A DNA stretch of 64,000 nucleotides from Myxocyprinus asiaticus (taxonomy: Eukaryota; Chordata; Actinopteri; Cypriniformes; Catostomidae): NCBI RefSeq assembly GCF_019703515.2, contig NC_059372.1, positions 23,732,931 to 23,796,930 of the forward strand. Direction: 5' to 3'. Below, one piece after another: positions 36,445-46,965 of the stretch. The position numbers and the translations under genes are program-made. How positions within the stretch are numbered: the first letter of the stretch is position 1; each line of letters begins with the position of its first letter. The notes below the pieces were generated by a model. It had not been told where the DNA came from. It ran no database searches and saw only the letters and a program-made list of their open reading frames with translations.

Positions 36445-36880
36445 AACAAAACAAACCACAGCCAGCAGGAGGAATAAGCACGAAGAACGAACAGATGAAT
36501 CAACAGCTGTTCCAAAGGAATGTTATTCAACAGAACAAGCTCCAGCCGCTAGGCGGAACCAATAGAAAAAGAATCATCCCCGGGTGATCGAGTCAATTCA
36601 CTCAGAGGCTGCATAAAAGTATATACCATGACTTACACAATCCGTCAGCTTTATAAAAGACATCCTTTGTGTGAGCATGTAGATATTTTGCGGTCATCCA
36701 TAGTGTCCACTCTCAATCTGTCTGGAAACTTAAATGCAAAAGTTTCTTTAAGGAAAGTGTTATTCACAAAACAAGCTCCAGCCGCATGGCGGAGCCAACG
36801 CAAAAAACCCAAATGTCACCCAGCTTCCTCAAGAGTAAGTACAGCGAGTCAGGCTCACTCACATGAGAAACGTCCAATGG
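36200..36880. repeat. ORF1-ORF2 spacer with imperfect tandem repeats and a poly(A) run
   Basis: A module containing a CAGCC..AGG.GGAA(C/T) core with following AACGAA/AAAGAAT-type sequence recurs at about 36230, 36460, 36545 and 36780, and once in the left-edge copy near 500. 36411-36440 is almost pure A. The repeats explain why the two LINE copies differ greatly in spacer length. Confidence 0.55.
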
Positions 36881-36881
36881 T

Positions 36882-37717
36882 TTACTCAGACACTGCCAGA
36901 TTTGCCAGATTTGGACATGTGAATACTTTGCGACCGACCTTCGTTTCTATTCTCAGTTTGGTAGGAAACATTAGAGCAAACGAGATCTTTTTCTGATGTA
37001 AGAGTTTCTTGCATTCCTTGAACCGATCGCGTTTCTCTCTTGTCGAACTCGCAAAGTCCAGGAACAAGAAAATATTATGGTTCTTCCAAGAAAGCTTCCC
37101 TTTGCTCCTCGCCTGGCGCAACACAAGATCTTTATCGGATGATCTCAGAAATCTGGCCAGAATCGATCGGGGCCTTTCTCCCTCAGCAGATCTCCAAGCC
37201 GGCACTCTGTGAGCTCGCTCGATTTCCAGCTTGTGGCCTGTTATGTCGAGCAGACTCGGGAAAAACTTGTCTAGGAATTTCACCATATCTCTGCCCTCCT
37301 CATGCTCAGGAATTCCAACAATTCGAACATTATTCCTGCGGCTTCTATTCTCAAGATCTTCAATCTTGTCAAGGAGATGTTCCAAATCAACTTTGGTCAC
37401 GGGCAGATTAACGGTTAATTCCCTCTCGGAAGATTCCAGAAAATCGATTCGTTTTTCAACATCAGTCACTCTTGTAGCTAACTCAGAGAATTTGTTTCCA
37501 TCGCCGTAATCGATCGACGTATTACAGCGAGATCCTCCAAGTCAGCAAGAATCTTCGTCAACATCACCGACATGTTGGACAACTGACGCTGGATTCCTTC
37601 TCCCACCGCGCCACCCAAATTGAGTCCCTGGTCCACAGGCCTGTCGGGGCTTTCATCCTGAACACGTAAGTGTCTTTTAATGTCTCCAGAGCCCGAGGAT
37701 TTTGACTTCTTTGCCAT
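36882..37717 (-). pseudogene. L1-clade ORF1 protein, one frameshift
   Basis: The N-terminal frame starts MAKKSKSSGSGDIKRHL at 37717. A shift at about 37490 moves into the 37469-36882 frame, which holds a coiled coil (DVEKRIDFLESSEREL..), the motif IEDLENRSRRNNVRIVGIPE, then EEGRDMVKFL and the C-terminal domain (IERAHRVPAWRSAEGERPR, ILARFLRSSDKDLVLRQAR). Joined, this gives about 278 residues, a normal size for fish L1 ORF1p. The family protein trimerises through the coiled coil and packages LINE RNA. Confidence 0.87.
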
Positions 37718-37858
37718 GTTTTGCAACAAAGGGCAAATGTGTAACTGGGTGTATCAAATTTCACCAGATTATAACATGAGAATAATCGAAAATTCAACAA
37801 AGTGCGCAGAGCTCGTCGATCACATGTCCGCTCCTTGCATGGCATCACGTGACCCCTC

Positions 37859-37873
37859 GTCCAGAGCAATCTT
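37859..37873. repeat. Target-site duplication of the L1-clade LINE, right copy
   Basis: GTCCAGAGCAATCTT, identical to 31934-31948. It directly follows the LINE 5' end, so the insertion is not 5'-truncated or only slightly so. Confidence 0.93.
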
Positions 37874-38797
37874 AAGATGTGTAAACTCTCTGGGGTTTGG
37901 ATGGATTAAGTTTGGTATGGTAGGAGTAGGTTTGTGATAAATTCTCTCTTGGCTGGTAGAAGGTGGACTTGGACAGTTGTATTGCCTCCTACCTCTGGGT
38001 GACTGATTATGCCTTTGTACAGACTGAGGTTGCATGGAAGGATATGGGACATCACCACTGTTTCCTGCTTTGGCTCAATGTCGTCCATCTCTTCTCAAGT
38101 TAGTCTGTCTCACGTTGTGTGAACTGGCATTAACTGTTCTGTGCTGCAAGGGGCTGAGACACATGTCTCTCATGTTGTCCTCTATTGAAGAGGAGATGCT
38201 ACTTTGACTTCCTGTTGAACTACTAACTGGTGATATGCCATGCTGTGCTCGGGAACTATTATCTCCTGGAGTGGTCACAACTAGTCGTGGCCTCCTTGGG
38301 GCTGGCACAGGTCTTGGACAGTCAGGTATCTTAAACTGATGAGGTGATGGAACTGGAGATGGTAACTGGTGATCTGCTGCTGTTGGGCTTACCGTTTTGT
38401 AAAAGCTGTACTTGTGACTGGAGCTGGGCTATCTTGGACATGTTCTGAGTGTTAGCCTTTTTAAGTTCCTCCTTTAGCTGCTGATCTGTAGTAAGCAGAC
38501 TCTCTTGGAGTTTTCTCAAATTAGCATTCTCTTGACGAAGGTCTTCCATGTGATAATCCCATTGATCTGTAATGTACCACTGAGGTGGACTATGTTAATC
38601 ACTGCCATATGCTGCTGTCTGTTGAAAATCCACTCTGACATCCTCATCTGATGAAGCAGCACTGGCGTGGGAATAGGTAGGTGGTGATAAGGGTATAACC
38701 AATCAAATCATAGTCATGTAGATGTGCAGGATTGTTGTCTGTCTCCAGAACTGGAAGTTCTTCTAGTTGCTGCATATCTTTAACTGTGGAAAGCTCT
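37874..38797 (-). pseudogene. BEL/Pao gag N-terminal region remnant
   Basis: Short minus-strand frames with BEL-gag-like composition: a coiled coil at 38549-38331 (DLRQENANLRKLQESLLTTD, QSQVQLLQNG), then a Pro/Ser/Arg-rich part (38308-38075) and a QPQSVQRHNQSP-like part (38035-37820). It is separated from the rest of gag by the L1-clade LINE, across a 15-bp target duplication. Frameshifted. Confidence 0.65.
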
Positions 38798-38817
38798 GAT
38801 TCCGGCTCGAAGGACCA
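38798..38817 (-). promoter_or_regulatory. BEL primer-binding site, tRNA-Tyr type
   Basis: Directly inside the right (5') LTR, the minus strand reads TGGTCCTTCGAGCCGG and four more matching bases. This is the complement of the 3' end of vertebrate tRNA-Tyr including CCA, recalled from the known tRNA acceptor/T-arm sequence. Minus-strand cDNA synthesis would start here. Confidence 0.85.
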
Positions 38818-39174
38818 TGTAAGATTGGGTGTGCTTTATCAGCCTTGACCAACGCTGGTTCAGCGGGTAAGGCTCTGGGTTACTGATCAGAAGGTTGGGG
38901 GTTTAAGCCCCAGCACTGCCAAGATGCCACTGTTGGGCCCTTGAAGCAAGGCCCTTGACCCTATCTGCTCCAGGGGCGCTGTAACATGGCTGACCCTGCA
39001 CTCTGACCCCAGCTTAGCTGGGATATGTGAAAAAAAAAAGAATTTCACTGAATATGTGCAAGTGTATAATGTGTGATAATTAATTAAAATTAAATAAGAG
39101 ACAATAAGAATGCAGCTGAAGTTCTTTTAACCCTTTATTATCATCAACATAAAGTCCACAGAGGGCATGTTTGT

Positions 39175-39214
<40 letters not shown>

Positions 39215-39428
39215 TTTTTGTGATTTATGCACAACACTCACAATGAGATTAAAGAAACATTAACTAATAAATCAATTTTTATTCTGCTAGCTCCTCAAGG
39301 AACCGCACACTCGGCAGATGATAATCAATACCACCTGCTTGAATTAGGCGAAGCTGAGTGTCTTATTTCTGTAGCACTGGCAGTGCGTTCAGCAATTGGC
39401 TGCTATTCAGTGATTGGCCTGTTTTACG
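38818..39428 (-). repeat. BEL right LTR (5' LTR), contains a SINE
   Basis: Begins TGTAAGATTGG and ends GTTTTACG (terminal CA changed to CG), then the ATGAT target duplication. It shares all major blocks with the left LTR, but about 48 bp of left-LTR sequence is replaced by the SINE insertion at 38852. Confidence 0.87.
38852..39100 (+). mobile_element. tRNA-derived SINE
   Basis: The head resembles a tRNA gene with an A-box-like segment (TGGTTCAGCGGGTAAGG, near 38855) and a B-box-like segment (GGGTTTAAGCCCC at 38899-38911). The body contains CCACTGTTGGGCCCTTGA, GCTCCAGGGGCGCTGTA and CATGGCTGACCCTGC, and ends with an A-rich tail near 39010-39095. It looks like a fish SINE of the V-SINE/Mermaid-DANA type, a naming from memory. 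Confidence 0.75.
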
Positions 39429-39433
39429 ATGAT

Positions 39434-41320
39434 ATTTAGTATAAATCAACAATATTTTCAGCAAATTACCATAGCTAGCACAGTTAATGTTATTATAATA
39501 AATAATAACCCCTATTATAATATAATAAACCCTAGTAATTTTTGTCAGGGTTGGACAGATCTATGCTGCATATAATCCTGATTAGTGATTATTATGATCT
39601 CTCATTCTTCTCTACATTATAAGCAACCTGTGCATGTTTGAATTTCCAATTGGAAGCCCCTCACTCAGAAATGATATTCTCTGCAGGCTGCACAGGGAGC
39701 ACAGAGCTCAGTGTTCATTTCAAAAGCAGATGTTTACTCTGCCATCCTCCCTCTGAATACACAAGACTGTTGAGATTTGACTCACACGTCTTCTGGGGTT
39801 TGGTGTGCAGTGTGGCCACAGATCTGCTACACTGAGGCTGTGAAAAAAAACATCATCTCATGGATTAAACACAGCATCTGATCACTGCAATTTTGCCACC
39901 TCTAATCCTAGGATGTAGTTATTAAACTGGAATACTGTCTTGCATTAGAGAGCACAGGAGTATTAAGTGTAAATTGATATCACATAATAAAAATATTTCT
40001 GGAAGAGTGAGATTCCTGAATTGTGATGATTAGTTTGATGTTTCCTAAAAAATAAAATTAGGCACTTCTCTAAGCCTTAGTATGTGAACACAGATATTTC
40101 ATTAACAATTCCAGTGGAAATTATGTCTATGCACTCTGCATATCTTGATATGTTTAAAGCTCTCACAACTTCCCTGTTCTGATAGAGGAAAAATTCACTT
40201 TAAGACCACTGGTGGCCTATATATTCTGGTGGCGTCAATATAGTATAGCAACATAAAAATAAAAAAAAGAAGTACAAATCTCTTGAAATATCAAGAGAGA
40301 TCATTTGGTATCATGCAATAATTTTTTAATTTATTTTTTTTAAAAGATTAGGACATTAATTAATAGTTTGCAAAAGGTGACCCTTATTGTAGTCTCAGAC
40401 AGCATGTTCACAGACTATCTGATAGAAATTGCACACAAAACTTAAAGACCAAGAGCTGTCTGAAATCGCCACTCCAAATCTTATTGGCTTTGAAGTGGCA
40501 AGTAATGAAAGATACACAACCTCTGGGAGTCAGTTGGAGGCACAGGTTTATATTAGTTCAGTTTTGAAACTTATCAAAGTCATGACTAGATGAGTCATTC
40601 TCAAGAAACAGTGACATTTGTGTCATCTGTTTGGTGTACAATGCAAAATAACGCTCATTTGATTTTAAATGTTTATTTTTCATTTGAATATTCAAAGGAA
40701 ACTAATTTGCATAAGAAATAATAACAAAATCAAATTCTACAATTTTACTTTCATTGAAATTAAAATGTGCTTTCAGTCTTTGTAGTTTATATAAAAAAAA
40801 AATGCATTTCTGAGAAAATACACAATTTGTCTTTATCCCTGCACCTTCTGCCTAACTCTGTTATGCTGTGACATTTCCCCTTCTGACATCACGTTTAATA
40901 GAGTGCAACAACCTGGTTCCAGAAGTCAAAATCCCATAAATGTTTTCCATAGACTCATGGGCGTAGATTCTGGGGGTGATGGAGGGAGGTAACTCCCCAA
41001 TAATAAAGACAAGAAAGTACAACATTTGTGCAAAACGCATTTGTGCATGGAACTACTTTGTTACACCACAGATCAGGATCTGCCGTTGCTAGTTCAAAAG
41101 ATGCATCCAATCCTCTGTTACTAATTCGAAAATGTCATTTTAGAACTATTAACGGCGACTTGGGCTGTTTCTAACAAGTTATTGGAGAAACAAGGATGTG
41201 TGTGTGCGTGTGTTTTAGAGTTAGAAAGGGAGAGAGAACGATTACCTGTGTCTGTCACGCCTCCCAAGTGGAGATGAACAATAAAGCTATAGCTGTTATC
41301 TCTATTTCTTGTCTTTAGTG
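39434..41320. other. Intergenic DNA, no gene seen
   Basis: Mostly AT-rich. 39620-39840 is a non-repetitive patch of more balanced composition, a possible conserved non-coding element. No recognised coding exon or RNA gene. Confidence 0.4.
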
Positions 41321-41349
41321 TTAAGGCCTTTACACACCAAACGCGACAC

Positions 41350-42825
41350 AATTATGAGAGGTGAATCACAGGCGAATGGCCCTTTCCCATAGAAAGCTAA
41401 ACAAATGTTCGCCGTTAGCACTTTCACGCCTTTACAATCTTTACAAACAATATTCCTGAGTCCCATGACGCTTTGCGGGCAATGTGGGCGGAACTTCTGG
41501 TTCAGCGTTATGTACTGACGCAGCATTAAAAATGATAGAAACTTGAGAACAAATGATCACAGAATTATAGCGAGGCGATATTATTCTTCCTCAACTGTCT
41601 GTTAATGATTATGGGTTTGAGGATGATGGCCAAATATCGCAAATAGAAGAATTTTAGTTATTTTATTGAGTCTTTATCCATCGATGGAAGAACCTGAGCA
41701 GACTAACCTGAAAAGCTACGCAGCCTATTAGTGCCTTCACAGCTGTAAAGTTGGACATGTTTTGAGAACTGTAGATAATTATGTTTATTTTAAAGCATAT
41801 ATTGAGTCTAGTCAGAACCTGAAGAGTTTGTTGTAGGGAGATTATGTACTTACTGCAGATACAGCGGAGGTCCAGACAGCAGGATGCTTGTGTATTACAG
41901 GACTCAGACGATGATACTGTCATGCTGCCTTTTTTCTGATAAAATACAATTAATTTGCGGGAGATGAATGTGTAGCTCAATCTAGCTTTATAATTGTTAG
42001 TTTATGTAGAAGGGTCCACAGCAGAATAAAAGGAGGACACAGGGAAATGGGCTTCTCCTAGCACAGGTAAGACTTTTAATTGGCAACTTTAATGCTTACA
42101 TCTTCACAAAACTCATTAGCTTCACAGATACAAACACTCATAAACTAGTCAGCTTCACAGACACCATGGACTTCCTTGTGCCAGGCTCTCTCTCACTCTT
42201 TGCTGGTGGTGTGGCTGCTTATATGCCGCTCTCCCCATGCTCACTGGAATTAGAGACAGGTGTTAGACATAATCTAGCTCAGGTGCAAGCACCCTTACCG
42301 CTTTCTCTCTCTCCGGATGGATGCTTGACCATGCCCCCACTGCCACAGTTTACAAACATAATCTCTGTATCTAAATGCTATAACCTACATGTAATGTTTT
42401 AGTGTTGACTGAACAACTGATCCTGTTGATAGATTTAATTATTGTTCTTGTGTAGGAAATAATGATGGCTTAGCAGCCACACGATAAACTGTACCGTACA
42501 AAAAGTAGTACATGCAATAGAAATAAACATATTTATTTGGACATAAATTACAAACTTTGCACACAAAAGTGCAATGTTCTCTGTAAAGCAACTATAAAAC
42601 AGTATGTATTATTAAAAGCACTGTACAAATACATTTTATTGATACTGAATTAATGTCCATGCTGTTTTCCAAATCACCTTTTTCCCTTAAGGGAAGACAT
42701 GCACATTCTGCAAAGACACTCAAAAGAAAGTGAAATGCAGGCAGGAAAAATAATTATGGTCTTTCACTGTAGAATTTAGCCATTTAGCATCACAGCATGA
42801 AAACAGTTGAAAACATCCCCTGCAT
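41350..42825. other. Unassigned DNA inside the distant inverted termini
   Basis: No gene recognised. The 105-codon minus frame at 41663 and 78-codon plus frame at 42166 carry no known domain. Part of this could be the body of the putative large element. Confidence 0.35.
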
Positions 42826-43075
42826 CTGAATATTCATGCTTCCCTACCATATATTATGCCAAAAAGAGTATGCCAGTGGAGTAGTATGTCCGAATCCATA
42901 GTATTCATAAGACAGTAAGCGAGAAATGCCCGGATGACCTACTACTTTTGGCAGGAATCCGAAGTGTGGATCGGTTGAACACTTTCATATCCCACAATGC
43001 ATCGGGAGCTGAGGAGACATCACGTTCAAACGCTGGAAGGCTGTATTATTTTCGCAGTTATTGTTGTCACGTCAT
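42826..43075. repeat. Dispersed non-autonomous DNA repeat, copy 2
   Basis: Shares ordered blocks with 3985-4290: CTGAATATTCATGCTTCCCTACC, ATTATGCCAAAAAGAGTATGCC, GTATGTCCGAATCC, and CCCACAATGCATCGGGAGCTGAGGAG. It is cut by the Tc1 insertion at 43077. Confidence 0.65.
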
Positions 43076-43383
43076 ACAGTTGAAGTCAGAAGGTTACATA
43101 CACCTTAGCCAAATACATTTAAACTCAGTTTTTCACAATTCCTGACATTTAATAGTAGAAAACTTACCCTGTCTTAGGTCAGTTAGGATCACTATTTTAA
43201 GAATGTGAAATGTCAGAATAATAGTAGAGAGAATTATTTATTTCAGCTTTTATTTCTTTTATCACATTCCCAGTGGGTCAGATGTTTACATACAATTTGT
43301 TAGTATTTGGTAGCATTGCCTTTAAATTGTTTTGGGTAGCTTTCCACAAGCTTCTCACAATAAGTTGCTGGAATTTTGGCCCA

Positions 43384-44097
43384 TTACTCCAGATGTAACT
43401 GAGTCAGGTTTGTAGGCCTTCTTGCTCGCACATGCTTTTTCAGTTCTGCCCACAAGTTTTCTATCAGACTGAGCTCAGGACTTTGTGATGGCCACTCCAA
43501 TACTTTGACTTTGTTGTCCTTTAGCCATTTTGCCACAATTTTGGAGGTATGCTTGGGGTCATTGTCCATTTGGAAGACCCATTTGCGACCGAGCTTTAAC
43601 TTCATGGCTGATGTCTTGAGATGTTGCTTCAATATATCAACAAACTTTTCCTTCCTCATGATGCCATCTATTTTGTGAAGTGCACCAGTCCCTCCTGCAG
43701 TAAAGCACCCCCACAACATGATGCTGCCACACCCATGCTTCACGGTTGGGATGGTGTTCTTCGGATTGCAAGCCTCACCCTTTTTCCTCCAAACATAACG
43801 ATGGTCATTGTGGCCAAAAAGTTAAATTTTTTGTTTCATCAGATCAGAGGAAATTTCTCCAAAAAGTAAGATCTTTGTCCCCATGTGCACTTGCAAACTG
43901 TAGTCTGGCTTTTTTATGGCGGTTTTGGAGCATTGGCTTCTTCCTTGCTGAGCAGCTTTTCAGGTTATGTCAATATAGGACTCATTTTACTGTGGATATA
44001 GATACTTGTCTACCTGTTTTCTCCAGCATCGTCACAAGGTCCTTTGCTGTTGTTCTGGGATTGATTTTCACTTTTCACACCAAACTACGTTCATCTG
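43384..44097 (-). pseudogene. Tc1 transposase, C-terminal part
   Basis: The 43743-43384 frame contains [34 protein letters not shown] (second catalytic Asp) and VLEWPSQSPELSLIENLW (third catalytic residue, Glu). The sequence from 43744 to 44097 continues the transposase in broken frames. The N-terminal part would lie at about 45781-46080 beyond the LINE insertion and is degraded. Confidence 0.85.
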
Positions 44098-44172
44098 TGG
44101 AGGTCCACTGATGATGCCATTGCATCTACACTACATACTGCTCTCTCCCACCTGGAAAAAAGGAACACATAT

Positions 44173-45072
44173 GTGAGAATGCTGTTTGTAGACTACAGCT
44201 CAGCATTCAACCTCATAGTGCCCTCCAAGCTTGATGAGAAACTCCAGGCTCTGGTCTTAAACAGCTCGCTGTGCAGCTGGATCCTGGACTTCCTGTCAAG
44301 CAGAAGCCAGGTGGTTATAATGGGCAGCAACATCTCCTCATCACTGACCCTCAACACTAGAGCCCTACAGGGCTGTGTTCTCAGCCCACTCCTGTATTCC
44401 CTGTACACACATGACTGTGTGGCAACACACAGCTCCAGTGCCATCATTAAGTTTGCTGATGATACAACGGTGGTAGGTCTGATCACTGACAATGATGAAA
44501 AAGCCTATAGAGAGGAGGTGCACACTCTGACACACTGGTGTCAGGAGCACAACCTCTCCCTCAACGTCAGTAAGACCAAGGAGCTTGTAGTGGACTTCAG
44601 GAGAAAAGACAGAGAACACAGCCCATCAACATCAATGGAGCACCGGTGGAAAGGGTCAGCAGCTTCAAGTTCCTCGGTGTCCACATCACTGAGGAACTCA
44701 CATGTTCTGTCCACACTGAGGCCGTTGTGAAGAAGGCTCACCATCGCCTCTTCTTCCTAAGACAGCTGAGGAAGTTTGGAATGAACCACCACATCCTCAC
44801 ACGGTTCTACACCAGCACTGTAGAGAGCACCTGACTGGCTGCATGACCGCCTGGTACGGCAACAGCAGCGCCCTCAACCGCAAAGCCCTGCAAAGGGTGG
44901 TGCGAACTGCCAGACACATCTATGGAGGTGAGCTTCCCTCCCTCCAGGACATATATACCAGGCGGTGTGTGAAAAAAGCCATGGGCTGCTCTCACTGCTA
45001 CGACCAGGCAGGCGGTATCGCAGCATCAGGACCCGCACCAGCCGACTTCTTGACAGCACGCATGAAGGCCTC
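44173..45072 (+). pseudogene. LINE reverse transcriptase fragment
   Basis: Begins in the middle of the [20 protein letters not shown] (catalytic Asp), [32 protein letters not shown] (catalytic box), [21 protein letters not shown] frameshift at about 44640 moves to [20 protein letters not shown] and KKAHHRLFFLRQLRKFGM, and a stop at about 44833 and another shift lead to TAWYGNSSALNRKALQRVVR. 5'-truncated and frameshifted. Confidence 0.85.
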
Positions 45073-45282
45073 CTTTGTAGGCCTCCTTGCTCGCACACGC
45101 TTTTTCAGTTCTGCCCACAATTTTTCTATCAGACTGAGGTCAGGGCTTTGTAATGGCCACTCCAATACCTTGACTTTGTTGTCCTTATGCCATTTTGCCA
45201 CAATTTTGGAGGTATGCTTGGGGTCATTGTCCATTTGGAAGATCCATTTGCGACCGAGCTTTAACTTCATGGCTGATGTCTT
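45073..45282 (-). pseudogene. Tc1 transposase fragment embedded in the LINE
   Basis: About 210 bp collinear with 43409-43619, in the same orientation: [40 protein letters not shown] and [12 protein letters not shown]. It has no inverted repeats. On both sides LINE sequence continues (before: TTGACAGCACGCATGAAGGCC; after: AAGCAATCAGACTTTTGAACTC), so the piece replaced or interrupted the LINE C-terminal coding end. Confidence 0.88.
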
Positions 45283-46262
45283 CCCCAAGCAATCAGACTT
45301 TTGAACTCTTGATCTCTCACGATCAAAATACATCAGCACTGCACTTTATTATTCTTATTAATCTCACACTGGACTGTCATAAATTATATTCTCTCTTAAC
45401 AACACACTGGTAACTGACTATCAACCGACAGCCTGAATGTCAATACAGCACAATATAACATACTGTATATTTTTTATATATATTAGTTTTATTGTATACT
45501 GTGTATTCTATATTGTGTGTATGTGTATTATATATTGTGTGTATTGTATATTGTACATTGTACATTGTATATTATTATTTGTATATTGTGTTGTGTGTAA
45601 TTATGTGTATATTAGATATTTAAATTGTGTTGTGTAAATCTGATGTTCATTGTAAATTGGTATATGTCTCATCACTGTCATGACTGCTATGTTGCTCAGA
45701 ACTGCACACAAGACTTTCACCCACTGTTGCACTTGTGTATATGGTTGTGTGACAATAAAGTGATTTGATTTGATTCATCTCTAGGAGACAGACTGCATCT
45801 CCTTCCTGAGTGGTATAGTGGCTGCATGGTCCCATGGTGTTTATACTTATGTACTATTGTTTGTACAGATGAACCTGGTACCTACAGGCATTTGTAAATT
45901 GCTCTTAAGGATGAACCAGACTTGTGGAGGTCCACAATTCTTTTTTCTGAGGTCTTGGCTGATTTTATTTTATTTTCCCATGATGTCAAGCAAAGAGGCA
46001 CTGAGTTTGAAGGTAGGCCTTAAAATACATCCACAGGTACACCTCCAATTCAGTACACCTCCTATCAGAGACTAACTGGCTAATTGTCTAAAGGCTTGAC
46101 ATCATTTTCTGAAAATTTCCAAGCTGCTTAAAGGCACAGTCAACTTATATGTAAACTTCTGACCCACTGGAATTGTGATATAGTCAATTAAAAGTGAAAC
46201 ATCTGTCTGTAAACAACTGTTGGAAAAATGACTTGTGTCATGCACAGACAGATGTTCCTAAG

Positions 46263-46965
46263 TCAATCCTTCTATAGGCAGCCGGTGGAAGAAGCAGCAT
46301 CTGGGACTGGAGCGCTGTGCTTTGTGAGTGGTTTCTGATCATAACATTTCTGTTTTAGACTAAACTTTAGTTTTGCTTGATTATTAGGATAGCCATTAAC
46401 AGCACACATTGTCCGGGAAATTTTAAAGACATCTTACAACATTTAAAAAGCAAGAATCTAACCGCATGGCATGCAAGCAAGCAGTGACCAGCTACACACA
46501 AAACGTACTTCCGCTAGCCAACCGGAAATTCCGCCCACCTTGCGAAATAGAGTGGACTCGCTGAGAATATTGTGGATAGGTGGCGCTAATCAACAAGCAA
46601 TTTTACCCCGATATGGTAGGTTGCTCTTTGAGCTGGTCCGCCCCCCGCCTATCACAGGGTTAGAAGAAATAACCACTTGACAAGTTTGCAAAACAAACAA
46701 GAAAAGTAAATGATTCTCTAGCAAGCAGATCGAAAAAATACAATGCATCTTTCTACCAACTGCAGCAGCGATGACGAGTGTGTTGTTGATTTGCACAAGG
46801 AAGAAAACTTTTGAGACATTTCTCAAACTATTTAAGTTCACCTGCTGGACAAGTTGACTGACAGTATTATCATAAATACACAGTCTGAGGAGTCATGGTT
46901 GTGTGGTTTGATTAAAAAAAACAAATTAAAACTACAATTTTTATTGTAAATTGTGCCTTAAAATA
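46263..46965. other. Unassigned DNA between two Tc1 elements
   Basis: Nothing recognisable is encoded. It contains a GC-richer patch at 46440-46660. Confidence 0.4.

Larger units (their letters stand above)
31949..37858 (-). mobile_element. Nearly full-length L1-clade LINE inserted in the BEL element
   Basis: A 5.9-kb minus-strand LINE with 5'UTR (about 37718-37858), ORF1, spacer, ORF2, 3'UTR with an (AT)n block at 31983-32032 and an A-rich tail next to 31949. GTCCAGAGCAATCTT occurs at both 31934-31948 and 37859-37873, a perfect 15-bp target-site duplication. BEL gag sequence continues on either side. A second copy of the family is at 1-1312. Confidence 0.93.
23813..39428 (-). mobile_element. 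BEL/Pao LTR retrotransposon carrying four nested insertions
   Basis: The left LTR starts TGTAAGACTGG at 23813, the right LTR starts TGTAAGATTGG at 38818, and both LTRs share the body sequence. The whole is flanked by ATGAT at 23808-23812 and 39429-39433, a 5-bp target duplication. A primer-binding site adjoins the right LTR, so transcription would run on the minus strand. Gag, protease, RT and integrase remnants occur in the correct BEL order. Nested insertions: LTR element A in the left LTR, LTR element B and an L1-clade LINE in the body, and a SINE in the right LTR. Confidence 0.9.
44098..45773 (+). mobile_element. Rex1/jockey-like LINE, 5'-truncated, inserted in the Tc1
   Basis: Flanked by TTCATCT at 44091-44097 and 45774-45780 (7-bp target duplication). 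The 3' end has TTGTAAATTGGTATATGTCTC, GTGTGACAATAAAG and a (GATTT)n tail shared with the fragment at 12076-12255. It contains an RT fragment and an embedded Tc1 transposase piece at 45073-45282. Confidence 0.88.
43077..46262 (-). mobile_element. Sleeping-Beauty-like Tc1 element, split by a LINE, right end lost
   Basis: The left terminus CAGTTGAAGTCAGAAGGTTACATACAC follows TA, with a second, internal direct repeat (CAGTGGGTCAGATGTTTACATACA) at about 43272: the IR/DR arrangement typical of this group. The right side has the internal repeat (GTAAACTTCTGACCCACTGG, about 46158) but the outer terminus is missing after about 46262. The LINE at 44098-45773 interrupts it, with TTCATCT on both sides. 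Confidence 0.87.

Noticed and set aside
38852..38930. Functional tRNA gene
   Set aside because: A- and B-box-like motifs are present but the cloverleaf cannot be completed and a SINE body follows.
45437..45637. 66-codon frame rich in Tyr/Ile/Cys/Val
   Set aside because: Product of TATATTGTGTAT-type simple sequence in the LINE 3'UTR.
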